A DNA stretch of 53,469 nt from Gammaproteobacteria bacterium (GTDB lineage Bacteria; Pseudomonadota; Gammaproteobacteria; Pseudomonadales; Azotimanducaceae). The notes below the pieces were generated by a model. That model saw only the letters and a program-made list of their open reading frames with translations. It ran no database searches and had not been told where the DNA came from. Positions within the stretch are counted from its first letter, which is position 1; each line of letters opens with the position of its first letter. The position numbers and the translations under genes were made by a program. This document shows positions 25,278 through 33,266 of this stretch, in pieces. The stretch is taken from NCBI GenBank assembly GCA_026705345.1, contig JAPPAV010000119.1, positions 1 to 53,469 on the forward strand. The letters are read 5' to 3'.

Positions 25278-26045
25278 TTGCAGCCGTTGACCGACGATCG
25301 GAAGCGGGATTTCGTCCAGAACGGCTTTCTGCATGTCGCGGATGTCGTGCCGCCTCGGCTGGTGGCCCGGGCCAGGCGCGCCATCAACAACTCCCTCGGC
25401 GCCGGGATCGACGCTGAGCAAATCGTTCGCTTCAACAACCAGACGTTCTGCCCCGAACTCGGGGACGATCCACGCTTGCTGCGCCTCGCGACGACGCCCG
25501 AGGTTTGGTCGCATGTGCGGGCCTTGCTCGGCGACCACCGGGTGGTTCGCCCGAAAGGGTGCCAGATCGCACTGCGGTTCCCGCTCCCCGAAGGCACACC
25601 GCGACAGGTCACGGGGGGACATATCGATGGTTACCACACGCCGAGAAACGGCGTGCCGGACGACGGCATTGTGCGGAGTTTCACCCTGCTGCTCGGTATC
25701 ATGCTCAGCGATGTCCCCGCGCCCTTGAGCGGGAACTTCACGGCCTTGCCGGGAACGCACCGGCGCTTGGCGCACTACTTCCGCGATCACGGTGTCAACA
25801 CCCTCGACGGCGGTAGCGTCGAGTCGCTGGGCCTGCGCCTGCCCAAACCGGTGCCGGTCACCGGCGAGGCGGGTGATATCGTTCTGGCCCACTACCAGAT
25901 GGCCCATACGGTGTCGCCGAACCTGTCCGGGGACATCCGCTACATGTGCTTCTTCCGATTGTCGGTGCGCGGTTTAGCGAGTCACCGGGTCGAGTCCATG
26001 CTCGACATCTGGCGTGACTGGCCGGCGTTGCGCCCAGCCCCGTAG
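25278..26045 (+). CDS. Phytanoyl-CoA dioxygenase (PhyH) family oxygenase, operon end
   Basis: This 255-residue Fe(II)/2-oxoglutarate oxygenase has His115-x-Asp117 (GGHIDGYH) and distal His210 (HYQMAHTVSPN), so the iron site is complete. It is shorter than the PhyH at 22051 and lacks its N-terminal domain. The start is taken as TTG 25278, which has GGGAG seven bases upstream; GTG 25272 is an alternative but too close to that site. The stop codon TAG is supplied by the GTAG head of the repeat array starting at 26042. Confidence 0.87.
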   Translation: MQPLTDDRKRDFVQNGFLHVADVVPPRLVARARRAINNSLGAGIDAEQIVRFNNQTFCPELGDDPRLLRLATTPEVWSHVRALLGDHRVVRPKGCQIALRFPLPEGTPRQVTGGHIDGYHTPRNGVPDDGIVRSFTLLLGIMLSDVPAPLSGNFTALPGTHRRLAHYFRDHGVNTLDGGSVESLGLRLPKPVPVTGEAGDIVLAHYQMAHTVSPNLSGDIRYMCFFRLSVRGLASHRVESMLDIWRDWPALRPAP

Positions 26046-26418
26046 GGGCGGGCTTGTCCCCGCCCGCGCCGGACATTGACGTTGCCGCCGGAACGGGACG
26101 GGACAAGCCCGTCCCCTACGGAATATCCCGGCACGCCCGTAGGGGCGGGGCTTGTCCCCGCCCGCGCCGGGACGTTGTCGTTGCCGCGGGAGCGGGACGG
26201 GACAAGCCCGTCCCCTACGGAATATCCCGGCACGCCCGTAGGGGCGGGGCTTGTCCCCGCCCGCGCCGGGACGTTGTCGTTGCCGCGGGAGCGGGACGGG
26301 ACAAGCCCGTCCCCTACGGAATATCCCGGCACGCCCGTAGGGGCGGGGCTTGTCCCCGCCCGCGCCGGGACGTTTGTCGTTGCCGCCGGAACGGGACGGG
26401 ACAAGCCCGTCCCCTACG
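26042..26418. repeat. Tandem array of four REP/BIME-like units
   Basis: Four near-identical units begin at 26042, 26139, 26238 and 26337, a period of 97-99 bases. Each unit has a left hairpin (head GTAG, stem GGGCGGGG, loop CTTGT, stem CCCCGCCC) and a right hairpin (stem GGGACGGG, loop ACAAG, stem CCCGTCCC, tail CTAC). The units are separated by a spacer containing GAATATCCCGG. The array exactly joins two convergent PhyH-family genes: its first GTAG gives the stop of the plus-strand gene and its last CTAC gives the stop of the minus-strand gene. It fills the whole 368-base gap. Confidence 0.93.
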
Positions 26419-27349
26419 ATCGCTCAGGTGGGGTTTCTTCTGACGCCCTCGCCTCTTCGCGCAGCCGCTGCAGTTCGGCCTGGTCCGCCTGAACCCTTTC
26501 CCAGATCGGACGGGTATGGTCGTGGGCCCCGTACGCGCTCGGCGGCATCAGCATGTCCCGCTGGTTATCGCTCAGTTCCCCGTAGCGATCGGCGTTGTAG
26601 TAGCAGGGGCTCCAGGCCACCGCGTGGGGGCAGTACTTGTAGAAGATCGTGCGTCGCTCACTGTTGCCCTTCCAGGGCACCGTGCCGTGGGCGCAGGCTT
26701 CCGTGAAGATGATCGCATCGCCAGCCTCGGCCGCCACCCGATCCACGCACTCCGGCATCTCCTCTTGGGTCTTGCTGGTCCGCCAGTCCGCCGGGAGCGG
26801 GAAGTTCACCTTGTGGCTGCCGGGTACGCAGGCGAATCCGCCATCGCCCGGTTGCACGGTGTTCAGTTCGAACGCAACCGCGACCAGGCCGTTGTAGATC
26901 CTGCCGTTGTTGTAGCGGTAGTAGCACTGACCGCCGTCCGACGGGCCGACCCGGTCCCTTTCCCCGCCGGCGCCTTGACCCCCGCCGTGCAGGAAGAGCT
27001 GCTTGAATTGACTGGCCGCGTTGTCGATCTTGATGTAGTCGTGGTCGAGTCGGTATTTCGAACCGAGCAGGGCCTCGAGATACGGCGCAATGCGGGGCAG
27101 GTCGATCAGGTCGATGTACGTACCACCCCACTCGATTAGCGATTTGGCCGAGAAGGCCCCGGATTCCCCTTCGGGATATCGGGTTCGGTCGGACCCGTAT
27201 TGCTCTTTTCTCCCGGGCGACCGCTTTCCTCCCGGCGAGCGCCGCTCTTCGAGTCGATCGGAAAGATCCGCCACCTGTGCCGGCGTCAGCACGTTCTTGA
27301 CGTGGAGGTAGCCACGCAGGTCGAACAGGTATTTCTCTTCGTCGTTCAT
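26414..27349 (-). CDS. PhyH-family protein with His-x-Gly in place of His-x-Asp
   Basis: This 311-residue protein has the PhyH fold: an N-terminal FDLRGYLHVKNVLTPAQ segment, the FACVPGSHK block and a C-terminal AHGTVPW with a following RRTIFYKY. The first iron-ligand motif, usually His-x-Asp, reads His121-Gly-Gly123 (QLFLHGGGQG). The distal His221 and nearby Arg remain. Loss of the Asp is what is seen in Fe/2-oxoglutarate halogenases, but it also occurs in uncharacterised PhyH branches, so the activity is open. ATG 27349 is preferred over TTG 27355. The TAG stop comes from the array CTAC. Confidence 0.85.
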   Translation of the reverse strand: MNDEEKYLFDLRGYLHVKNVLTPAQVADLSDRLEERRSPGGKRSPGRKEQYGSDRTRYPEGESGAFSAKSLIEWGGTYIDLIDLPRIAPYLEALLGSKYRLDHDYIKIDNAASQFKQLFLHGGGQGAGGERDRVGPSDGGQCYYRYNNGRIYNGLVAVAFELNTVQPGDGGFACVPGSHKVNFPLPADWRTSKTQEEMPECVDRVAAEAGDAIIFTEACAHGTVPWKGNSERRTIFYKYCPHAVAWSPCYYNADRYGELSDNQRDMLMPPSAYGAHDHTRPIWERVQADQAELQRLREEARASEETPPERS

Positions 27350-27471
27350 GGGCAAGTGTCGTAACGGTTCGCCTTAATCGTGTTTGAACTCGCCGCCACA
27401 ATCAACCGGACGGCGCACGGGGCGATGTAGACACTTCCCATTTTTGCCAAGACCCGTACGGACGCGCGCTC

Positions 27472-29259
27472 CTAGGCGACGTTGGAGGGAGCAATCTCCC
27501 AGGCCTCAAACGAATGCACATGGGCTTGCGCACCCCTTGAGAAAAGGCGGACGCCAACGCTATCGGCTCGCGCCGGGTAGATCCGCCGCGCAATGGCCTG
27601 CCGGCCGTTCGCGAATACCTCGACCACGGAGTGGTCAACGAAGACGCGGAGCTTCAACCGCTCGCCTTGCATCAGTTCGAGCGGCCCCGCCTCGACCGCC
27701 TTGGGTGTATCAAGCGGTCCCGACCTCCTGGTGTCGACCTTCAACAGTTGCTCCCGGGCGTCGTAGAAAATCGACGTCTCCTCCTGCGAGTCCGGGGAAA
27801 CGCAGACCTTGACGCCGTATGCCGCGTCCTCGCCGCCATCCATCTCGACACGGAGCTCGAGGCTGTTGCCGCCGACGCCGTCGATGGTCACGTCGGTATC
27901 GGCGGACAATTCGAAGGCCGTCTTCGTGAAGGCCTCCTGGCGCAGGGCCTCGATCTCGTCGGGAACATCCATCCTGAGTTGGCCATCATCCCCGAGCGAC
28001 AGGACGCGCGGCAGACTCAGGGTTCCGGACCAGCCATGCTGAGAACGTACGCCGAATTGCGGCTCATCCATGATCCAGGCCCACATGATCCGGCGGCCCT
28101 TGTCGTCAACGAGGCTCTCCGGCGCGAAGAACGAGTTGTCGACCCAGCTCATCTGCGCGTGGGACTCGGGGTGGAACTGTTCGTCCTTCCAAACGCCCAG
28201 GTAGTAGCGGCAGCCAAGACGGTGGCTGATGCACAGCAGAACGTCTCTGTCACCCAAGTTGAATAGATCGGCGCATGACACGTCCTCGTCGAGGGATACG
28301 CCTTCGACCCCGTGCGCGAACAGGTCGCCCACGTAGTTCCACTCGCCTTCCACAGCAGGCGCTTTCGCGACACCCGGGCGCCCACCGCCGAAGATCGCGT
28401 AGTAGGTGTCGCCCTCGAGCCACCCGAATGGGTCCCAAGACTTGTACCTGCCGTGGTGCAGATCGCCCTCTTCGGTCTTCGGCGTGATGGGGTTCGAGTC
28501 GAGCTTCTTCCACTCGTTCAGGTCATCGTCGAGGGCCACCGCCAAGGCGTTTCCCCGGCCCTTCTGGTGATAGCAGATCGTTGGCACACCATCCTGATTG
28601 ATGAAGCAGTTGCCGCTGTACATGCCATCGAGCAGGCGGGTGGGATGGTGGATCCAGTGGAACAGGTCGGTACTGGACACGTGGCCCCAGTGGTCTGCCT
28701 TCCTGCCGAGCCGGGTGTCCTGGAAGATGTAGAACAGGTGGTAGCGGCCCTTCCAGTAGATGGCCCCGTTCGGGTCGAAGGGCATCGCGACGCCTTCCGG
28801 AACCACGAAGTGGTAGCCGGGCCGCGCCGGGTCGCTGAGAATGCTCTCCCGAAGGCTGCGGGCGCTCTCGGCGGTCTCGTGGCCCGATCGGGATCCGGTC
28901 ACGGATTCGCATCGCCAGACGCCGTCCGGTTCCCGCTTCATCCGGATCTCGAACGCGCCGCCACCCGTCGGCGATCGCAGCGTCGCGGGATCGACGATCG
29001 CCGTGTCTTCGTCTACGGTCACCTTGGCGTCGTCCAGAACAAACCGCTTGGCGGCGTCGCGGCCCTGTTCGATCTCATCCTTGAAGTAGGCCAGCAGATC
29101 GGCTTTGGTCATGCCGGCGCTGTCGGCATAGCTCCGAGCGAAGAAAGCCACCTGGCCGTCGGCATCCCCGGCCTCGATCGCCGCGTTGTAGTTCCCGACG
29201 GCGGCCAACACCGCGTCCTCGGCACGCTTGCCTGAAGGCAGCTTCCTACTGGCGCCCAT
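27472..29259 (-). CDS. Glycoside hydrolase family 32 enzyme with N-terminal NTF2-like domain
   Basis: This 595-residue protein has two parts. Residues about 10-130 look like a SnoaL/NTF2-like (DUF4440-type) domain. From about 140 on is a GH32 five-blade propeller plus C-terminal beta-sandwich. The nucleophile Asp162 is in MPFDPNG and the transition-state stabiliser Asp276 is in SWDPFGW. The acid/base Glu of the usual ECPDxF motif is Ser328 (DVSCADLF), with Glu325 nearby. No signal peptide is seen. GH32 acts on fructans or sucrose; the missing Glu makes activity uncertain. ATG 29259 has CGGAG at good spacing. Confidence 0.88.
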   Translation of the reverse strand: MGASRKLPSGKRAEDAVLAAVGNYNAAIEAGDADGQVAFFARSYADSAGMTKADLLAYFKDEIEQGRDAAKRFVLDDAKVTVDEDTAIVDPATLRSPTGGGAFEIRMKREPDGVWRCESVTGSRSGHETAESARSLRESILSDPARPGYHFVVPEGVAMPFDPNGAIYWKGRYHLFYIFQDTRLGRKADHWGHVSSTDLFHWIHHPTRLLDGMYSGNCFINQDGVPTICYHQKGRGNALAVALDDDLNEWKKLDSNPITPKTEEGDLHHGRYKSWDPFGWLEGDTYYAIFGGGRPGVAKAPAVEGEWNYVGDLFAHGVEGVSLDEDVSCADLFNLGDRDVLLCISHRLGCRYYLGVWKDEQFHPESHAQMSWVDNSFFAPESLVDDKGRRIMWAWIMDEPQFGVRSQHGWSGTLSLPRVLSLGDDGQLRMDVPDEIEALRQEAFTKTAFELSADTDVTIDGVGGNSLELRVEMDGGEDAAYGVKVCVSPDSQEETSIFYDAREQLLKVDTRRSGPLDTPKAVEAGPLELMQGERLKLRVFVDHSVVEVFANGRQAIARRIYPARADSVGVRLFSRGAQAHVHSFEAWEIAPSNVA

Positions 29260-29327
29260 CTCCAAACTCCGAATCCATGCCCGCCGCACACTCTACAAGT
29301 GGCGTGTTAACGTCGCAGTAACCATAC

Positions 29328-29345
29328 CGAACGTTCTTGCGTTCG
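29328..29345. promoter_or_regulatory. Inverted repeat between divergent GH32 and esterase genes
   Basis: CGAACG and CGTTCG are perfect 6-bp arms around TTCTTG, in the 112-base spacer between two divergent starts. A regulator site is possible, but nothing else supports it. Confidence 0.25.
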
Positions 29346-29371
29346 TTGAGCCATGGACTCGATGAGGGAAC

Positions 29372-30610
29372 ATGCGAACTCTAATGATGACACTGGCGTC
29401 GCTCGTTGTTGCGACAGGGGCTAAAGGAGCAGAGTACGTGCTGGGCGTTGACTCACTACCGCAGGAGGGCGTGCCCAAGGGCACCGTGACGAACCACACT
29501 TGGGAAGGCAGTCGGGTCTATCCCGGGGCGACGCACGACTATTGGGTCTATGTGCCCGCCCAGTACACCGATGCCGAACCCGCGGCCGTGATGGTATTCC
29601 AGGACGGCCAGGGCTATGTCGGCCCTGAAGGGCCCGTGAGGGCGCCGACGGTTTTCGACAACCTGATCCACAAGGGCGAAATGCCGCTGACCATCGGCAT
29701 CTTCATCAACCCCGGCAAACCCGAACAGGAGGTGGACCAGCGCAGCGCCCAGTACGTTCCGATTGACGATACCTACGCGCGCTTTCTGCTCGAAGAAATC
29801 CTCCCGGCGGTGGGCAAGGACTACAACCTCGTTGACGACGCACAAGGTCGGGCGATCTGCGGCATGAGCGACGGCGGGCTCGCCGCCTTCACCGCCGGCT
29901 GGCACCGGCCGGATGCCTTCAGCAAGGTCGTCAGCCACATCGGAAGCTACACCCGCCTTCGCGGTGGTTCCGAGTATCCCTATCTCATTCGCCGGACCCG
30001 CGACAACCCGAAACCGATCCGCGTCTTCATCCAGGGTGGCATGAACGACCTCAACCTCACGGAAGGGAGCTGGACGCTTGCGAATCTCAGCATGGCCTCC
30101 GCGCTGATGTTCTCCCGCTACGACCATCGCGTCGAAATCGGGGACGGCGGGCACGACATGTTCCACGGCGGCGCGATCTTCCCGGACACGATGCGCTGGC
30201 TTTGGCGCGACTATCCTGGGGTGAAAGGCGCGGACGATGCCCTTTCCTTCGATGCGGTGGTCGGTGAATGGGATGTCGTGACCAACGTTCTCGGCAAGGA
30301 CCGCAACAGCGTGTTGACCATCACCGCGGACGACGGCGCGCTTGCCGCGACGATCAACGACGAGCAGCACGGCGAGATCCAAGCGACGGTCGTCGACTAC
30401 GACGGCGGCGCACTGATCTACAAGTACGTCGAGCCGATACCCGAGTGGGTTTCGTCCAAGGACGGGGATTGGAAGGACGTCGAGTGGACCGGCAGGATGG
30501 CGGCTTGGGTGCGGGTCGCCGGCGACACCTTCGAAGGTGCAGTGGGTAGCGAAGACAAGCCTCTCGACTACTCGGTGAAAGGCCGCCGGCGCGCGAGCCG
30601 GGGCGACTGA
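29372..30610 (+). CDS. Secreted alpha/beta hydrolase (enterochelin esterase-like) with C-terminal domain
   Basis: This 412-residue protein begins with a signal peptide (MRTLMMTLASLVVATGAKGA). It has the putative-esterase fold with nucleophile Ser166 in ICGMSDGGLAAF, the YVPAQYTD and MVFQDGQGYVG strands, and a probable catalytic His in GDGGHDMFHGGAIFP. After about residue 290 a small beta-rich, lipocalin-like domain follows (DAVVGEWDVVTNVLG onward). Such enzymes cleave esters of sugars or siderophores; no substrate is clear. ATG 29372 has AGGGAA just upstream. It is divergent from the GH32 gene. Confidence 0.88.
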   Translation: MRTLMMTLASLVVATGAKGAEYVLGVDSLPQEGVPKGTVTNHTWEGSRVYPGATHDYWVYVPAQYTDAEPAAVMVFQDGQGYVGPEGPVRAPTVFDNLIHKGEMPLTIGIFINPGKPEQEVDQRSAQYVPIDDTYARFLLEEILPAVGKDYNLVDDAQGRAICGMSDGGLAAFTAGWHRPDAFSKVVSHIGSYTRLRGGSEYPYLIRRTRDNPKPIRVFIQGGMNDLNLTEGSWTLANLSMASALMFSRYDHRVEIGDGGHDMFHGGAIFPDTMRWLWRDYPGVKGADDALSFDAVVGEWDVVTNVLGKDRNSVLTITADDGALAATINDEQHGEIQATVVDYDGGALIYKYVEPIPEWVSSKDGDWKDVEWTGRMAAWVRVAGDTFEGAVGSEDKPLDYSVKGRRRASRGD

Positions 30611-30651
30611 CCTGACACGCCGTCCGAACCTGCGCGGGCAACGAGACGATC

Positions 30652-30676
30652 GTAGGCGACGCCCTTGTGGCGTCCC
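30652..30676. repeat. REP-like single hairpin, diverged
   Basis: GTAG head, inner stem GACGCC, loop CTTGT, stem GGCGTC. The stem again differs on both sides from other copies but still pairs. It lies between two convergent genes. Confidence 0.6.
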
Positions 30677-30683
30677 GGGCTGA

Positions 30684-31619
30684 TCAGTCGCCGAACTGCT
30701 GGATATGCGCCAACGTCTCGCGAAGCACGTCGGCTTCGGCTTCCTGGATCAACCAATGCCCGACGTCCAACTCCACCAATCGGTAGGGACCCTCCATCAA
30801 CGGTGGCGTGGCGGTGACGCCGGGGCGGCCGATCGCGGAGTCCTGGTTGCCCCAGAGCAGCACGGTCGGCACCGAGATCTTGCCGACGGGTTTGCGGTCC
30901 GGGGTTATCCCGCCCCGATACCAGTTGAGCGCCCCGGTCATCGCGCCCGGTTGGCTGAGTACCCGCACGTACTCCTCCACCTGCTCGGGCGAGGACGCAC
31001 TCCAGATATTCCGTAGGGCGGCGAAGTCGTTGGCGGAGAGTGCATCTTCCGCTGTCCCGACTTGCCGGAAGAACAGCATGTAGCCGCTGCGCTGGCGCTG
31101 CTCGGCGTTGTTGGCGATGGCCTCACCGAACGCATCGATGTGGGGAACGGAGAGGGCCGTCCAACTGATGAGCCGATCCGCGTGCCGCCCGGCCATATAC
31201 CATCCGAGGCCCGCGCCGTGGTCGTGTCCGACGAGATGGAACCGTTCCTTTCCGAGTGCATCCGCCATGGCGAGAATGTCGCCCGCCATCGAGCCATGGC
31301 TGTAGTGCTCGGCTTCCGCAGGCCTGGCGCCGGGGCTGTAGCCCCTGAGATCCGGTGCCAACGCGGTGTAGCCGTTCGCCGCCAGGTGTTCGAGCAGCGG
31401 CAGCCACATGTGCGACGTCTCCGGGAAACCGTGCAGCAGGATGACGAGGTCCTCCCCGTCGCCCGCCCGGCGAACCTCGTAGGTGTAGTCGCCGGCCTTC
31501 ATCTGGGTTTGCTCGATCGTCATTGGGGATGATCCTCCGTCCAGGTTTGCGCACCCCGCGAAGGCAAGGGCGAACGGCAATGCCGCCACGGTCAGAAGTG
31601 TCCGTGTCCGCAAGCTCAT
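30684..31619 (-). CDS. Lipoprotein alpha/beta hydrolase (epoxide hydrolase/dehalogenase-like)
   Basis: This 311-residue protein begins with a lipoprotein signal (LPFALAFAGC, lipid-attached Cys23), so it is membrane-anchored in the envelope. The alpha/beta fold shows LLHGFPETSHMW (oxyanion hole, 62-72), an Asp nucleophile at 133 in VGHDHGAGLGW, and a C-terminal VGHWLIQE with the catalytic His. An Asp nucleophile and HGxP are typical of epoxide hydrolases and haloalkane dehalogenases. The ATG at 31619 overlaps the stop of the upstream DUF1330 gene (ATGA), so the two are coupled. The long open frame upstream is a shadow. Confidence 0.9.
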   Translation of the reverse strand: MSLRTRTLLTVAALPFALAFAGCANLDGGSSPMTIEQTQMKAGDYTYEVRRAGDGEDLVILLHGFPETSHMWLPLLEHLAANGYTALAPDLRGYSPGARPAEAEHYSHGSMAGDILAMADALGKERFHLVGHDHGAGLGWYMAGRHADRLISWTALSVPHIDAFGEAIANNAEQRQRSGYMLFFRQVGTAEDALSANDFAALRNIWSASSPEQVEEYVRVLSQPGAMTGALNWYRGGITPDRKPVGKISVPTVLLWGNQDSAIGRPGVTATPPLMEGPYRLVELDVGHWLIQEAEADVLRETLAHIQQFGD

Positions 31620-32092
31620 GACTCGAACACGGCCAGGTTGACTTGCCCATCGAGGCCCTCGGCGCGGTGCACGTGCGCCTCCTGGTATGCCGGCGATTGG
31701 CTCATCTGGATGAGCGAGCGTGCATTCGGGTAGCGCACTAGCGCCACGGCATCCCACTCGGCGCCGCCGATCAGCGTCGCCTGGCACTGTCCCGAGAAGA
31801 TGATCTCGGCACCGACCTCTTTCAGGATGGTTTGCATCGCCTGGCCGTACTTGCCGTACTCCTGCGCGCCGTCGCCGTCCTTGAACTTGAGCAGGTTCAC
31901 CATGACCACGGGCCGGTCCGGGAGCGCCAGGAACTGCTGGAGCTGCTCCGGCGTCGGACCCATTCGATTCAACTCCACAACTTCTGCGGCAGCAGCCGAC
32001 TGTCCGCCAACGGTGGTTGCCAGGGCCGCCACGCCGGCAGCCGCACCCGTCTTGCGGATGAAATCCCGGCGCTCGTGATCCGGTTCGCTCAT
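31616..32092 (-). CDS. DUF1330 protein with Tat signal
   Basis: This 158-residue protein begins with a twin-arginine signal (ERRDFIRKTGAAAGVAALAT), so it would be exported folded. The mature part matches the ferredoxin-like DUF1330 family: VVMVNLLKFKDGDG, followed by EIIFSGQCQATLIG and EWDAVALVRYPNA. DUF1330 proteins have no settled function. The gene overlaps the lipoprotein hydrolase by four bases and the two are presumably one operon, so it may assist that enzyme. Confidence 0.88.
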   Translation of the reverse strand: MSEPDHERRDFIRKTGAAAGVAALATTVGGQSAAAAEVVELNRMGPTPEQLQQFLALPDRPVVMVNLLKFKDGDGAQEYGKYGQAMQTILKEVGAEIIFSGQCQATLIGGAEWDAVALVRYPNARSLIQMSQSPAYQEAHVHRAEGLDGQVNLAVFES

Positions 32093-32251
32093 TGTTTCTC
32101 CCTCGTTGGCGGCGCGAAGCCCGCGAGCCTAGCCCGTCGATGGGGTCGAGACAACCGAAACTGCTGCGGGCAACGCACACGTGTCGCGTCCACGGATCGC
32201 GGTCGGCTAGGATGGCGGCTTGACCGGAGCCCGCCGAGGTCGCTGATCACC

Positions 32252-32800
32252 ATGGCACGTACTGAAGAACGTCACGCGGTCGCCACTGCCGAGTCGCCCA
32301 CCCGCGTCCCATCGGACGGATTCGGCGAGGTGCAGTCCCGTGCGGGTCGCCATGTCGTCGTGTTCCGCCGCCGATTTGGTCATGCACCCGCGCGCGTGTG
32401 GGCCGCCATTGCCGAACCGGCCGAGCGAGCGGACTGGGTTCCAGGCATGCGGTTCGAGCCGGTCCCCAATGGGCGGTTCGATATCTGGTTCGGCGATGAG
32501 TGCGAGGGTCCCGCCCATGTATCGGGCCGAATTGCGGTCTTCGACCTACCGAGGGCTCTCCAACTCGGGTCGATGCGTTTTGAACTGGCGCCGACCGCCG
32601 AAGGCTGCCTTCTCGAGTTCTCGGATGTCCTGTGGTTCGACGACTCGCGCTCCCGATTCGACTTCGCGAACGCGGTGCTTGCTGGTTGGCATCGCTTTCT
32701 CGACACGCTGGAGATCTGGCTGGACGAGGGCGTGTCTGCGCTGGACTTGCCGGAACCCGACTACTCGGCGATTGACGTGCCCGGTCGTGACAGCCTATGA
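32252..32800 (+). CDS. SRPBCC-family protein (AHSA1-like)
   Basis: This 182-residue protein has the START/Bet v1-type hydrophobic-ligand fold. After an N-terminal tail of about 35 residues the segment RRFGHAPARVWAAIAEP and the pattern WVPGMRFEPVPNGRFDIWF match the Aha1-like branch; LLEFSDVLWFDD and a long C-terminal helix (FANAVLAGWHRFLDTLEIWL) complete it. Functions range from toxin resistance to polyketide or lipid binding. ATG 32252 is the first Met giving this layout; there is no strong ribosome binding site. It is divergent from the DUF1330 gene. Confidence 0.8.
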   Translation: MARTEERHAVATAESPTRVPSDGFGEVQSRAGRHVVVFRRRFGHAPARVWAAIAEPAERADWVPGMRFEPVPNGRFDIWFGDECEGPAHVSGRIAVFDLPRALQLGSMRFELAPTAEGCLLEFSDVLWFDDSRSRFDFANAVLAGWHRFLDTLEIWLDEGVSALDLPEPDYSAIDVPGRDSL

Positions 32801-32821
32801 CAGTCACGGTAGCGCAGGATG

Positions 32822-33187
32822 CTATTGGCTCTCGACGCCGCGCAACGTCTCCAGCCGAACAACCCTTTCCCGGACCCCGGCGATTTCGTTTTGAATGGCG
32901 GCACTCTGCGTGCGCAACTCCTGCAGCGTCTCGCCGTGCAGCCGCTCCATGGTGCCGCGCAGGTCCGAGACTTGCTCGTTCAACAGTCCAAAACCCCCAA
33001 GGATCGTGACAAGGGCGAAGCTGCCAAGCCACTTGAACAACCGGAATTCGTCCTGACGGACAAAATCAGCGTGGCCCTGTCGATGGATCTCGTCGCTCGT
33101 GGCCAACGCCTCGGCATCCGTAGAACGCGAAGCCTCCAATGCGGCCAAACGAGCGCCCATCCGATCAAGCTCGTCTCGGGTGATCAT
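32822..33187 (-). CDS. Membrane-anchored coiled-coil protein, unknown function
   Basis: This 121-residue protein has an N-terminal helical segment (DELDRMGARLAALEASRS), one clear membrane segment (WLGSFALVTILGGFGLL, about residues 53-69) and a C-terminal coiled coil (LNEQVSDLRGTMERLHGETL onward). I do not recognise it. The start is ATG 33187, where MITRDELDRM reads naturally; the frame is open to 33316. It is convergent with the SRPBCC gene and divergent from the acyl-CoA synthetase. Confidence 0.6.
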   Translation of the reverse strand: MITRDELDRMGARLAALEASRSTDAEALATSDEIHRQGHADFVRQDEFRLFKWLGSFALVTILGGFGLLNEQVSDLRGTMERLHGETLQELRTQSAAIQNEIAGVRERVVRLETLRGVESQ

Positions 33188-33266
33188 CGAACAACACCAT
33201 CCTGTCGGCAACAACTCTGCACCGAGAACGGGGCAAGGACAACGGGTAAGTGACTGTTTCCGGCCA

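Noticed and set aside
26042-26418. The tandem array as a CRISPR
   Set aside because: The units are about 98 bases, the spacers are the same in each unit rather than unique, and no cas gene is present.
25982-26443. Long open frames on both strands through the repeat array
   Set aside because: They are products of GC-rich repeats: their sequences repeat every unit (for example DKPVPYGISRHARRG) and resemble no protein.
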